Below, piece by piece: positions 16,501 to 25,341 of a stretch of 64,000 nucleotides of DNA. Position 1 is the stretch's first letter. Each line of letters begins with the position of its first letter. Source of the stretch: Paenibacillus aestuarii (lineage in GTDB: Bacteria > Bacillota > Bacilli > Paenibacillales > NBRC-103111); NCBI RefSeq assembly GCF_027789125.1, contig NZ_JAQFVF010000001.1, forward strand, positions 1-64,000, in the 5' to 3' direction. The notes below the pieces were generated by a model. It made no database searches. It was given only the letters and a program-made list of their open reading frames with translations, and was not told where the DNA came from. The position numbers and the translations under genes were made by a program.

Positions 16501-17238
16501 CTACTCCTCCTTGTCCAGGTAGACAAATTGATTTAAATAATCCCGATTTTGGGAAAAGATCGGCGTATCAAGATCAACTTCCCACTTGTGCCGGACAGCC
16601 TCCCCTTTCAGGTAGCTCTGTTTGATGACGCAAACGCCGCGTTTTTGCCACACCGGCAGGTCGTTCCAATTCAAGCCTTTTTCCAGGAACAGCTTGTCCT
16701 GCAGCCGCTTGCCGTCAAGCCCTTGCAGTTCCTGATGCGCGAACTGGGATTGGGCCACCATCGAGATGCTATTTTTCGTGGCATCCTGCTGTCTCCATAC
16801 AAAATAATTCGCCACCTCATCATGAGGCACCACCCAGGCTCTGGCATCGAAAGTTGCCAATTGTTTGTCAGGGTAGTACAGGCGAATCTGCTCATTGAAT
16901 TTGGCGGTCGCAAGAGAGGCGGAGACCGATACTATTTTTTGCAAATTGTTATCAAACCAGGATTGGGTTGTTAATTTATCATAGTTGGTCAGCAAGATGG
17001 AAATTTCATCGCTTTGTTGATACACCACCTTGCACCCCATCATATTTTCCGCCAAAAATATACAAGTCGCCCACATCGCTTCGGTTAGCGATTTATCGAA
17101 GGGCTTATCGAGTCCTCTTGTAAACGTATGAAAATGGCAACCATCAATCCGAAGAATTACGGGAAGACGGCGTGGTAAAGTAAGTCGGTAAGCATTTTCA
17201 TAGTCTTTCATCCTGTTTCCAAAGTCATCTCGTTTCAT
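16501..17238 (-). CDS. thg1: Thg1-like 3'-5' nucleotidyltransferase
   Basis: A 245-residue Thg1-family protein. These enzymes add nucleotides in the reverse (3'-5') direction to the 5' end of tRNA. The catalytic metal-binding motifs are present: RIDGCHFHTFTRG (about 29-41) and QQSDEISILL (about 77-86). It lacks the eukaryotic HINNLYN motif and instead has WRQQDATKNSI, as in bacterial and archaeal Thg1-like proteins that repair truncated tRNAs in a template-dependent way. The start at 17238 is set by AGGAAGTGA upstream; the reading extends to 17283 without better support. It is the first gene of a pair with a kinase. Confidence 0.9.
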   Translation of the reverse strand: MKRDDFGNRMKDYENAYRLTLPRRLPVILRIDGCHFHTFTRGLDKPFDKSLTEAMWATCIFLAENMMGCKVVYQQSDEISILLTNYDKLTTQSWFDNNLQKIVSVSASLATAKFNEQIRLYYPDKQLATFDARAWVVPHDEVANYFVWRQQDATKNSISMVAQSQFAHQELQGLDGKRLQDKLFLEKGLNWNDLPVWQKRGVCVIKQSYLKGEAVRHKWEVDLDTPIFSQNRDYLNQFVYLDKEE

Positions 17239-17289
17239 CTGCAGGTCACTTCCTTTCTTTTCTGTCCCCATAGGAATCCCCATCTACCT

Positions 17290-17319
17290 GTATAAATTTT
17301 ACAATAAAATTGAATATTA
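17290..17319 (+). promoter_or_regulatory. Sigma-G-like promoter of the first ger operon
   Basis: GTATA (17290-17294) and AATATTA (17313-17319) with an 18-base spacer resemble the forespore sigma-G consensus (GNATR, 17-18 bases, CATNNTA; one mismatch in the -10). It lies 37 bases before the GerA-type start codon. Expression in the forespore is what is known for germinant receptors. Confidence 0.45.
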
Positions 17320-17355
17320 GGGTATATACCTACATCATCCCCGGAGAACTGCCTT

Positions 17356-18720
17356 ATGCCAACCGAGAATCTGATCGTCAGCCGAATAAAGAAAAGCCTG
17401 CCTCACTCTATTGATCTCATCGTGCAGCATGCCGTCAATGACCAGATTGAGGTCGATTTCTTATATTTCTCCACAGCCATCGACCATTCGCTGTTTTATC
17501 AGCTCGTCTCGATGCCCTTATTTGATAGCCAGAGCTATGAGCAGTTCCAAGAGAAGCTGTCCATTTTCGGTGCCAAAAAATCCACAACTATTACAGATGC
17601 GGTTAACCAGATGCTGCAGGGGAGCATCGTTGTCGTTTATTATGATGACATCATTTGTCTGAATATCAAAAAGGTGTGGAATGAGGATCCCGAGCAGACG
17701 ACGACTGAGAACGTTGTGCTGGGCTCGAACAAAGCTTTCGCAGAGGATATCACCTCCAAGCTGTCAATCGTTCGGACGCGGTATAAAAGACAGGAGCTAA
17801 CCGCTCAGCAATTTGAGATCGGCACGCAGTCGCATACGAAAGTCATGCTTGTCTTCGATCACGAGCTGGCGAAGCCGGATGTGATCACCCTGATCCAGGA
17901 GAAGCTGCGTACGATCAATGTCGATGTCCTGCAATCCTCCGGACAGCTGGAGAAGCTGTTGAATAAGCGCCGTTACTCGCTGTTCCCGACGATGATGATT
18001 ACTGAGCGTCCTGACCGGGCGACTTTGTGCCTGGCCCAAGGCAAAGTGGTTATTTTAGTGGAGGGCACGCAGTTTGTGCTGATTATGCCAGCGGTCTTCT
18101 TTGATTTCATGTCAGCTATGGACGACTTGTATCAAAGCTTTTGGGTATCCAGGCTGCTCGTAAGTCTTCGTTATGTTTCTCTGTTTATCACGCTCGTGCT
18201 TCCATCCCTCTATATTGCCATCGTTTCTTATAATCCGGAACTCTTTCGCGTCCAGCTGACCTTGTCCATCGCAGGCAGCCGTGCAGCCGTGCCCTATCCT
18301 TCTTATATAGAAGTTCTTTTCATGCTGTTCATGATTGAAGCTCTCACGGAAGCCAGCTTAAGGCTGCCGAAATTCATAGGCTCTACAGCTACGACGGTCG
18401 GTGGGCTGATCCTAGGCCAAGCCGCACAGCAAGCTGGGCTGGTCAGCAGCATCATGATCATCATTACATCTGCGGTAGCGATTTCCAATTTTGTGATTCC
18501 GATCAATGCCATGAGCTTTGCCATGCGCTTCGTCAAATACGTTTTAATTTTATTTGCTTCGCTGTTTGGCATCATCGGTACGACCGTAGGTTTATTTCTC
18601 GTCATCGGATACCTGGTCAGCTTACGGAGCTTCGGCGAGCCTTACTTAAAAATATCTATTGGAGAGAAGGTTGTCAGCTTCCCTAGCCCCTCTTCTGCAC
18701 CAGACGGTGAAGCGACATGA
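17356..18720 (+). CDS. Spore germinant receptor subunit A (GerA family)
   Basis: A 454-residue subunit of the spore inner-membrane germinant receptor. It has an N-terminal soluble domain (about 1-250) and a C-terminal set of about five membrane segments containing the family stretch PSLYIAIVSYNPELFRVQL and SNFVIPINAMSFAMRF. It is somewhat shorter than the second GerA protein of this window (523 residues), mainly in the N-terminal domain. Its stop overlaps the start of the permease subunit (ATGA). With subunits B and C it forms a nutrient sensor that starts germination. The germinant is unknown. Confidence 0.93.
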   Translation: MPTENLIVSRIKKSLPHSIDLIVQHAVNDQIEVDFLYFSTAIDHSLFYQLVSMPLFDSQSYEQFQEKLSIFGAKKSTTITDAVNQMLQGSIVVVYYDDIICLNIKKVWNEDPEQTTTENVVLGSNKAFAEDITSKLSIVRTRYKRQELTAQQFEIGTQSHTKVMLVFDHELAKPDVITLIQEKLRTINVDVLQSSGQLEKLLNKRRYSLFPTMMITERPDRATLCLAQGKVVILVEGTQFVLIMPAVFFDFMSAMDDLYQSFWVSRLLVSLRYVSLFITLVLPSLYIAIVSYNPELFRVQLTLSIAGSRAAVPYPSYIEVLFMLFMIEALTEASLRLPKFIGSTATTVGGLILGQAAQQAGLVSSIMIIITSAVAISNFVIPINAMSFAMRFVKYVLILFASLFGIIGTTVGLFLVIGYLVSLRSFGEPYLKISIGEKVVSFPSPSSAPDGEAT

Positions 18721-19820
18721 ACCGGTATTATTTTTATCCGGTCTTCATGTGCATGCTGACCAATACCTTGATCTTCATACCCAGCATCCTGATCAAACAA
18801 CGGTTCCATGGGGCGGTTCCCGCCATACTGATCAGTATCTTGCTCGGATATGGCCTTGCCCATTTATTTACGAAGGGCCTGACCCGCTTCCCTGGGCAAG
18901 GATTGCCGGAAATTTTGGCCGCCAATTTGCCTGCTCCGATCCGAATCATCATCGTGTTCTTTCTAGCTTTCATGTGGCTGGCTGCAGGCAGTATAGTTCT
19001 TATTTCTTATTGCCATATCATTCAAAGATTTGTCAATCCCGACTTCAATCTGTTTCTGTTAATCGCTTTTATAGGCATGGTATGCGCCTGGACGGCCACG
19101 AATCCGAGTAAAACAGTGCTATATATTACGGAAATCGTACTGCTCCTCAATCTGCCTATTATCATATTCATTGTATTCAAAGCAATCCTTAGCGAAAACA
19201 TGAATTGGGATGCCGTCAAGGTGATGCGTCACTACCTCTTCACCTTCCCTTCTTGGAAATCGTTGACAGCTTCTACTTATGTATTCACAGGGTACGTGAA
19301 TTGGGCGATTTTTAATCGTGAATTTCAAAGCATCAACTTGAAAAAGCAGCATCTATGGGTGATTCCTATCATAGGTTCTCTCGTATTAACGACAACCTTC
19401 CTCATCCCCATCGGTTATTATGGAACCTACGGTGTAGAAGACTTTGTGTATATCTGGGTCAGCACAGCCGATTCGATGAAAATGGAATTCGGGTTCATGG
19501 AACGGGTGATGTTTATTTTTCTGCTGCTTTACTTAAGTGTAGCATTACTATTTATTTCCATAACCTGGCATGTAGGCAGTGAACTTACCAAAAATTTGCT
19601 CCCACCTACAACGAAGCCCTTCTTGCAGCAGTACCCGACCACATCCGGCATGGCGATCACTGGCATGACAGTCGTGCTAGCCGAGCTTTTTGCGCTGATG
19701 CTGGATGAAAAACATTTTATGATGGCAGCTTCGAACTGGTTGCAGCTTCGTCTGCCTTCGGAGATCTTCATCGTGCTGCTGGTCTATGGACTTGGAATGA
19801 GGAGACAACAACAACCATGA
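18717..19820 (+). CDS. Spore germinant receptor subunit B (GerAB permease)
   Basis: A 367-residue integral membrane protein of the GerAB/spore permease family, related to amino-acid permeases, with about ten hydrophobic segments. It is thought to hold the germinant-binding pocket. Translation is coupled to subunits A and C: ATGA overlaps at 18717-18720 and at 19817-19820. No C-terminal extension is seen. Confidence 0.92.
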   Translation: MNRYYFYPVFMCMLTNTLIFIPSILIKQRFHGAVPAILISILLGYGLAHLFTKGLTRFPGQGLPEILAANLPAPIRIIIVFFLAFMWLAAGSIVLISYCHIIQRFVNPDFNLFLLIAFIGMVCAWTATNPSKTVLYITEIVLLLNLPIIIFIVFKAILSENMNWDAVKVMRHYLFTFPSWKSLTASTYVFTGYVNWAIFNREFQSINLKKQHLWVIPIIGSLVLTTTFLIPIGYYGTYGVEDFVYIWVSTADSMKMEFGFMERVMFIFLLLYLSVALLFISITWHVGSELTKNLLPPTTKPFLQQYPTTSGMAITGMTVVLAELFALMLDEKHFMMAASNWLQLRLPSEIFIVLLVYGLGMRRQQQP

Positions 19821-20917
19821 ACCGCTGCTTCTTCATGATCTTCCTGCTTGCTGCACTATGCTTCAACAGCGGATGCGGCATGAAAGATCTGGATAAACGC
19901 TTCTTTGTACTCGCTATCGGCGTCGATCAATCCGGGGTGCCGGACAAGCCCTATCATGTGTCCTTAAAGCTAGGGATCCCCTCTCCGCGTATCGAACCAG
20001 GAAATTCGAACAAGTATCAGCTTGTGACGCAGGATGCGAATTCCGTCACTGAAGCGATTCGACTGCTCAAATCGAAGGTCGATAAGGAATTGGATTTGGG
20101 ACACGCCAAAATATTCGTATTCGGGAAATCACTCGCGAGCGAAGATATCCAGAAGCCACTCGATTGGTTTATCCGCAGAAGGGATATCCAAAAGATCGGC
20201 TTCGTCGCCGTCGGTGACCCCACAGCAGAGGCTGTGTTGGATACCCGGGTAAGCTCGGAAAGATTGCCGGCGAACTCGCTCTTTTTAAGCTTTGACCGGG
20301 AGGGAACGGAATCCGCTTATATCATGACGGAAAATTTATCAGACTTTTATCGTCGAATGACGGAACGCGGCCTGGATCCTTATTTACCCGTTATTCGCCC
20401 GCGTGGGCAAATCTTTGAAATTGATCAAGTCGCGATCCTGGATAAACATCGCATTCGAGCGATTTTGAATCCGGATCAGACGCGCATTCTGAACCAACTT
20501 ACACGGAATGCTCGGAAGCTGGATATTCACACGAATCATCAGAATGAAAACTTCGATATTTCTATTCAACATTTTAAACGTAAAATCCACATCTCGAATC
20601 CTAACCAAAATGGCATGCCGGATGTCAGGATTGAAATGAAAGCTGACGGTATGGTGGAAGAGTCCTCTCGTCCGTTATACGATGATGACTGGAATGAATT
20701 GGCACAATCCGTCCAGGCACAAAGTAAGGTCCGCTGTATGAATGTGTTAGCTCTGCTTCAGGAAAAAGGTGTGGATCCCATCGGCTTCGGACTTCACTAC
20801 CGGGCTTTAGGCTATGTATCCGATAAGGACTGGCAGCATTGGATCGACATCTATCCCAACTTAAACCTTCAGGTCAATATTAAAGTGAAAATACTAGGCA
20901 CAGGTGTCGTTCGTTAA
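19817..20917 (+). CDS. Spore germinant receptor subunit C (Ger(x)C lipoprotein)
   Basis: A 366-residue lipoprotein of the Ger(x)C family. A hydrophobic signal segment ends in the lipobox-like FNSGC (Cys about residue 20), so it should be lipid-anchored on the outer face of the spore inner membrane. Conserved stretches include DKRFFVLAIGVDQSG near the mature start and VNIKVKILGTG at the C terminus. It is the third gene of the A-B-C operon, overlapping the permease gene by four bases. Confidence 0.92.
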   Translation: MNRCFFMIFLLAALCFNSGCGMKDLDKRFFVLAIGVDQSGVPDKPYHVSLKLGIPSPRIEPGNSNKYQLVTQDANSVTEAIRLLKSKVDKELDLGHAKIFVFGKSLASEDIQKPLDWFIRRRDIQKIGFVAVGDPTAEAVLDTRVSSERLPANSLFLSFDREGTESAYIMTENLSDFYRRMTERGLDPYLPVIRPRGQIFEIDQVAILDKHRIRAILNPDQTRILNQLTRNARKLDIHTNHQNENFDISIQHFKRKIHISNPNQNGMPDVRIEMKADGMVEESSRPLYDDDWNELAQSVQAQSKVRCMNVLALLQEKGVDPIGFGLHYRALGYVSDKDWQHWIDIYPNLNLQVNIKVKILGTGVVR

Positions 20918-21032
20918 CCAAAGGAAATTCACGGTTCAGGTATGATTTTGCCAAACGAAGTTATCATAAAAGAGATGGGTGCCATGCGCATCACGCTTGC
21001 ACCTGAAGCTTTTGTTTTAAAGGAGAGAGGTT

Positions 21033-22253
21033 GTGCGGCGTACAAGAGCATTGCTTTCCCAGTTCAGTACCAATCAGCTCCACTTGCGTAATCCGTGGGT
21101 TGTTACTTTTTTTGCCTTCTCCTATCCGGGATTCGGCAACTTAATTCTGCATCGTTACGCGAAAGCGTTGATTTTGATTTTGTGGGAATTGTTCATCAAC
21201 CATCAGGCCAAAATTAACTTGGCGATCATGTATACGATGCAAGGTCACTTTCAAAGCGCCAAAGAGGTCATCGATGAAAGATGGTTTATTCTTTACGTCG
21301 GTATCTATATGTTCGCGATTTGGGACGCTTACCGCTCCACCGTCGATATTAATAAGCAATATATGCTGGCAGATCGTGAAGACGCTCCCATGATTACGCT
21401 CAAGATGGGCGTGTGGGATATGAATTATCTCGATAAAAAGCTCCCCTGGGTCGCCCTCGCCTGGTCTGCGCTTGTGCCGGGTTTGGGCTACTTATACATC
21501 CACAAGGTGATTTCCGGCTTATTTATGTTCGGCTATACCACAGCGATCGTCTATTTCTCGCACTTGCCGCAAGCGATTCATTGGATGATGATCGGTCATT
21601 TTGAACAGTCGAAAAGTGTCATTAATATGCAGTGGCTGCTTTATTTGCCTTCGATCTACACCTTTATTTTTTACGACTCCTACATCTCCACCGTGGAGCA
21701 AAACAAGCTCTTTGAGAAAGAGCAGTCCAAATACTTGAGAATGTATTATCAAGCTTCTGCCAACGTGGAAGCAATATTCCAGTCAGCGCAGGTGAAATCG
21801 ATGAAGTTTATCGTAGCCACATTTGAACAAACCGTCTTTCTGGAGATGGCCATCACTGCTGTCGAGCGGCTTGGCATTACGAAAGATAAAATTACAGCCC
21901 TTCCCCTTGATAAAAGATCGGAGCCTCGCAAAATTTTTGATTCGATCCATACCGCCGACGGTTTTAGCATGATGGATCTTGCCGCCGTTCTGGGTACAAT
22001 CTTTATGCTTTTGGGGGCCATTTATGGCTTCGAGTTAAAATGGGGGCCTATCCTATGGGGAATTATTGGGGCTGTGTCAGGGATATTGCTCGGATTTTCT
22101 ATCAAGCTGATGATTTTGAAAAAAAACAGAACCGGCGTCAAAGGGATTACATCCGAAGTGGTGGTCATGATTCAATGCGAAGAGGCTCTATTGGAAAAAG
22201 TCGAGGAAGTTCTTTGGGATCACACGGCGCTAGGCGTATCCAGAATGGCTTAA
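21033..22253 (+). CDS. Membrane protein with internal duplication, unknown function
   Basis: A 406-residue protein that I do not recognise by family name. It has a clear tandem duplication. Residues about 21-125 (NPWVVTFFAFSYPGFGNL ... YRSTVDINKQYML) and about 142-240 (LPWVALAWSALVPGLGYLYI ... YISTVEQNKLFEKE) align along their length, each with a P-G-x-G turn, two to three membrane segments, a G-H-F-(Q/E)-x-(S/A)-K segment and an (I/V)STV(D/E) xNK end. A soluble segment and two more hydrophobic segments with glycine spacing follow (about 310-360), then a C-terminal acidic helix. The GTG start at 21033 has AGGAG seven bases upstream. It lies 115 bp after the germinant receptor genes and ends in a terminator, so it may be cotranscribed; a germination role is speculation. 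Confidence 0.6.
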   Translation: MRRTRALLSQFSTNQLHLRNPWVVTFFAFSYPGFGNLILHRYAKALILILWELFINHQAKINLAIMYTMQGHFQSAKEVIDERWFILYVGIYMFAIWDAYRSTVDINKQYMLADREDAPMITLKMGVWDMNYLDKKLPWVALAWSALVPGLGYLYIHKVISGLFMFGYTTAIVYFSHLPQAIHWMMIGHFEQSKSVINMQWLLYLPSIYTFIFYDSYISTVEQNKLFEKEQSKYLRMYYQASANVEAIFQSAQVKSMKFIVATFEQTVFLEMAITAVERLGITKDKITALPLDKRSEPRKIFDSIHTADGFSMMDLAAVLGTIFMLLGAIYGFELKWGPILWGIIGAVSGILLGFSIKLMILKKNRTGVKGITSEVVVMIQCEEALLEKVEEVLWDHTALGVSRMA

Positions 22254-22264
22254 CCACATAACAT

Positions 22265-22296
22265 AAGCCTGCGCAACGCGCAGGCCTTCTTTTTTA
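22265..22296. terminator. Terminator between convergent germination regions
   Basis: Perfect 8-bp GCCTGCGC/GCGCAGGC stem (22267-22274, 22278-22285) with an AAC loop and a T run on the plus strand. Confidence 0.85.
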
Positions 22297-22527
22297 CTGC
22301 AGCAAATGCTGCAAAAGCTTACTAGCAGGCTGGAACACAAAAGTGATCAGATCCAGCGGGTTCGGAAGTGTCCGATGAACAATTTTAATCGCTCCCAGAA
22401 TCGTTCCGAGCAGCAATAAACAGCAGAACACGATCAAATCTTTGTACATTTTATTCTTCCTCAGCCTTGGAATCTCCAAAAGGGCTATTCCTGCAGCGGA
22501 TATAAGCAGTGCACCCAGCGACCACAT
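22294..22527 (-). CDS. Small two-TM protein, germinant receptor D subunit
   Basis: A 77-residue protein with two hydrophobic segments (about 3-17 and 30-50) separated by a basic loop (PRLRKNKMYK). Size, topology and position fit the D subunits known in many ger operons, which modulate receptor function. It starts only five bases after the stop codon of the Ger(x)C gene (22532) and is the last gene of the B-A-C-D operon. Sequence conservation in this group is low, so the call rests on context. Confidence 0.65.
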   Translation of the reverse strand: MWSLGALLISAAGIALLEIPRLRKNKMYKDLIVFCCLLLLGTILGAIKIVHRTLPNPLDLITFVFQPASKLLQHLLQ

Positions 22528-22531
22528 GTAA

Positions 22532-23731
22532 TCATTCCTTTATTTTTTGTAGCAAAGAATCGTTGACCGTCCCCATGCGGCGGATCTTGACTTCAACATT
22601 CACCTGCACAGGCAGTTCTGCAAACTGGTCCATCCATTCGCCCTTGTGTTTTTCCCAATATTTGGGTGACGATCGATTCACCGCTTGCCCAAAGCCGAAA
22701 ATATCGGCGTTATAGGTTTTGGCTTTTTCAATCGCGCCTTTTATAATTCCTTCCACCCTTTTTTGCGCGATTTGTTCCAAATCGGCGATTTGCTGCGGAT
22801 CCATCAGATCAATTTTACACTGGACTTCGCCCACATCCTCCTCAATAAACGAATCCACCTGCACCTGCGGTTTCCCGTTTTTCACCGTTCCATGCACCTT
22901 CGTCTTCGCTCTCATGATCTCAAGCGCCATGATCCCCCCTTCCGGACAAGTTACATGGCCTATTGTGCTCTTCACATTGTTGGAAATATAATTGTACCCC
23001 TTGCTTTCCAGCTCATCCATCCAGCCAGCAAGCTTATCGTTCTTGAATACGGCAAGCCCTGAATATTGCAAGGTCGCATAAGGGACAGTGCGGTTGAGAT
23101 TGCCTTTGTCACCGCCTTTAGAAGGGTCGCCTTTGATTTGAATGCCAGTCAACACAGGATCTTTGCCTTCCGTTTGCAGATCGGATATCAAGGTGTCGAG
23201 CTTGACTTTCACCGTAGGCGCCCACACCTTCTCTGACATTTCCAACGTGGTAAACAACTTATTGGAAGGGATCTTTTCAATCGGCGTCAAGGTTCTCAGA
23301 ATACTTTCCGCTGACGTCCCCCGTGCTACGGTGATGTAGAAATCAGAGCGCATTTCATGATTCCGCGAAATCCCATCGAGAATGGGGGTAATGCCTTCCT
23401 TCGCGATCTCTTCGCTGATCACCAGTATCCGCAGATGAGAGGCGTACACTCGCCGTGGACTCACCGTTGCGAGTTTCCTTAAAGCCTCAAAAATGGTCGG
23501 CGATGTCGCCTGGTAAGTGGTCACAGACAAATTGCCGGTCGCGCCCTTTTTGGATGCCACTTCGCTGGGATTGACGACCTGGATCGTCACCTGCACCTCA
23601 TCCCCTTTTTTATCAAAGCTCATCCCGACGACGATCGCCAGATCATTCAGTTCAACACGGCTCCAGCAGCCGGTCAGGACACAGGCGAGCAGGCAAATAG
23701 GAAGCAGCCGTATGAATTGGCTTCTTCGCAT
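22532..23731 (-). CDS. Spore germinant receptor subunit C (Ger(x)C lipoprotein), second operon
   Basis: A 399-residue Ger(x)C protein with a signal peptide ending in the lipobox LTGCWS (Cys about residue 22) followed by the family's highly conserved RVELNDLAIVVGMSFDKK. The C-terminal part carries VNVEVKIRRMGT. It should be lipid-anchored at the outer face of the spore inner membrane. It follows the GerA subunit by 14 bases. Confidence 0.93.
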   Translation of the reverse strand: MRRSQFIRLLPICLLACVLTGCWSRVELNDLAIVVGMSFDKKGDEVQVTIQVVNPSEVASKKGATGNLSVTTYQATSPTIFEALRKLATVSPRRVYASHLRILVISEEIAKEGITPILDGISRNHEMRSDFYITVARGTSAESILRTLTPIEKIPSNKLFTTLEMSEKVWAPTVKVKLDTLISDLQTEGKDPVLTGIQIKGDPSKGGDKGNLNRTVPYATLQYSGLAVFKNDKLAGWMDELESKGYNYISNNVKSTIGHVTCPEGGIMALEIMRAKTKVHGTVKNGKPQVQVDSFIEEDVGEVQCKIDLMDPQQIADLEQIAQKRVEGIIKGAIEKAKTYNADIFGFGQAVNRSSPKYWEKHKGEWMDQFAELPVQVNVEVKIRRMGTVNDSLLQKIKE

Positions 23732-23745
23732 GTCCGATACCTCCT

Positions 23746-25317
23746 TTACTTCCGGCGTCCGGTTGGCGGCGTATTAGGAGCGGTATTGCGCTCACGAACA
23801 CTGTTTTTTTGACTAATTAGCCGCGGTCTGGCAAATAGCGCCCATAAGGGCAGTCGAAAGATCGTATCCTTCTGGTCTTCTAGAATGAAAGGCGCCATTG
23901 GTGCCATGTACGGAACGCCAAACGATCTAAGGCTGCACAGATGCAGCACAATGGCGATCAGTCCGACCGTGACCCCATACAGTCCAAAGGAAGCTGCGAC
24001 CAGCATTAACAGAAATCTGAGTATCCGGATTGAAATAGCCATATTAAAGGACGGTATGACGAAATTGGAAATCGCGGTAATCGCCACGATAATGACCATT
24101 GCCGGCGAGACAAGCCCCGCTTCGACCGCCGCTTGGCCGATGACCAAGGCGCCAACAATGGAAACCGCTTGTCCGACCGTTTTCGGCAGCCGCACGCCCG
24201 CTTCGCGGAGAATCTCGAAGGTGACCTCCATCACGACCGCTTCAATAAAAGCCGGGAACGGAATCCCTTCTCGCTGCGCAGCCAGACTGATGAGCAGCGA
24301 CGACGGCAGCAGCTCCTGATGGAACGTCGTAATGGCAATATATAATGACGGCGCCATCATGGAGATGAAGAAGCAGGCGTAGCGCAGCACACGCAGCAGC
24401 GAAGCAAAATCGGCCCGCTGGTAATAATCTTCCGCAGATTGATAAAATTGCGTAAATAAAGCCGGCGCCATGAGGACGAACGGCGTCCCGTCGACCAGAA
24501 TGGCGACGCGCCCCTCCATTAACCCTGCCGCGATGACATCCGGGCGCTCCGTGTTATATAGCGTGGGAAACGGCGTGTACGTTTCGTCTTGGATCAATTC
24601 TTCCACGTTGCCGCTCTCAAAAATCGCATCAATATCGATGCCCTGCAGCCGTCTTCGCGCTTCCTCAATCAGCCCGTCATTGGCAATCCCATTGACGTAC
24701 ATGATCGCCATAGCGGTTTTGCTGACTCGCCCGATCGTCATCGACTCCATCCAAAGGTTGGGATCCTTGATTTTACGCCGGATGAGGGCGATGTTGGTGC
24801 TGATCACCTCCGTGAAGCCTTCTCTCGGCCCTCTGACGACCGATTGCGTCGTAGGCTCTTCAACGGCGCGATGCTCCCCGCCCGGTGTATTCGCCGCAAA
24901 GCCCTGCGCATAGCCGTCTAGCAAGACGACCGTCAAGCCCGATAATAAGCTTTGATATAAGGTGGCAAAGTCGGTTATTTCCGATACCTGCCCTAAAGTG
25001 CTCAGGGACGACTCCAAAGCGGTCATGGGCTGCTCATCCAAGTCCAAATTGATGTTTTGGGCGAGCAGTGACTGCAGCGCATTCGGGCTTACCAACCCGT
25101 TGATGTAAATAAATCCCAGTTGCAACGGATACGTTTCATCCGGAATCATACTTTGGATCACCACATCATGACTATGGCCAAAGTCCATTTTGATCCGTTC
25201 CAGATTCAGATCCAGCGATAGTTCCAGCTGATCATTCGGAAGCGTCAGCCCATGCTGCTGCAGATCAATATCCGCTGATATTCGATTTTTTCCCCATAGC
25301 TGTTGAATAAATCCCAT
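23746..25317 (-). CDS. Spore germinant receptor subunit A (GerA family), second operon
   Basis: A 523-residue GerA-family protein, the normal length, with an N-terminal soluble half and a C-terminal membrane half. Recognisable motifs are PFPTLYNTERPDVIAAGLMEG (the mid-protein GerA signature), VLVDGTPFVLMAP, PSLYIAITTFHQELLPSSLL and SNFVIPSFNMAISIRILRF. It lies between the B and C subunit genes with gaps of 24 and 14 bases. It pairs with the other subunits in an independent receptor; whether it senses a different germinant from the first operon cannot be read. Confidence 0.94.
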   Translation of the reverse strand: MGFIQQLWGKNRISADIDLQQHGLTLPNDQLELSLDLNLERIKMDFGHSHDVVIQSMIPDETYPLQLGFIYINGLVSPNALQSLLAQNINLDLDEQPMTALESSLSTLGQVSEITDFATLYQSLLSGLTVVLLDGYAQGFAANTPGGEHRAVEEPTTQSVVRGPREGFTEVISTNIALIRRKIKDPNLWMESMTIGRVSKTAMAIMYVNGIANDGLIEEARRRLQGIDIDAIFESGNVEELIQDETYTPFPTLYNTERPDVIAAGLMEGRVAILVDGTPFVLMAPALFTQFYQSAEDYYQRADFASLLRVLRYACFFISMMAPSLYIAITTFHQELLPSSLLISLAAQREGIPFPAFIEAVVMEVTFEILREAGVRLPKTVGQAVSIVGALVIGQAAVEAGLVSPAMVIIVAITAISNFVIPSFNMAISIRILRFLLMLVAASFGLYGVTVGLIAIVLHLCSLRSFGVPYMAPMAPFILEDQKDTIFRLPLWALFARPRLISQKNSVRERNTAPNTPPTGRRK

Positions 25318-25341
25318 TGTACCTCCCGCTATCCAGCAAAC

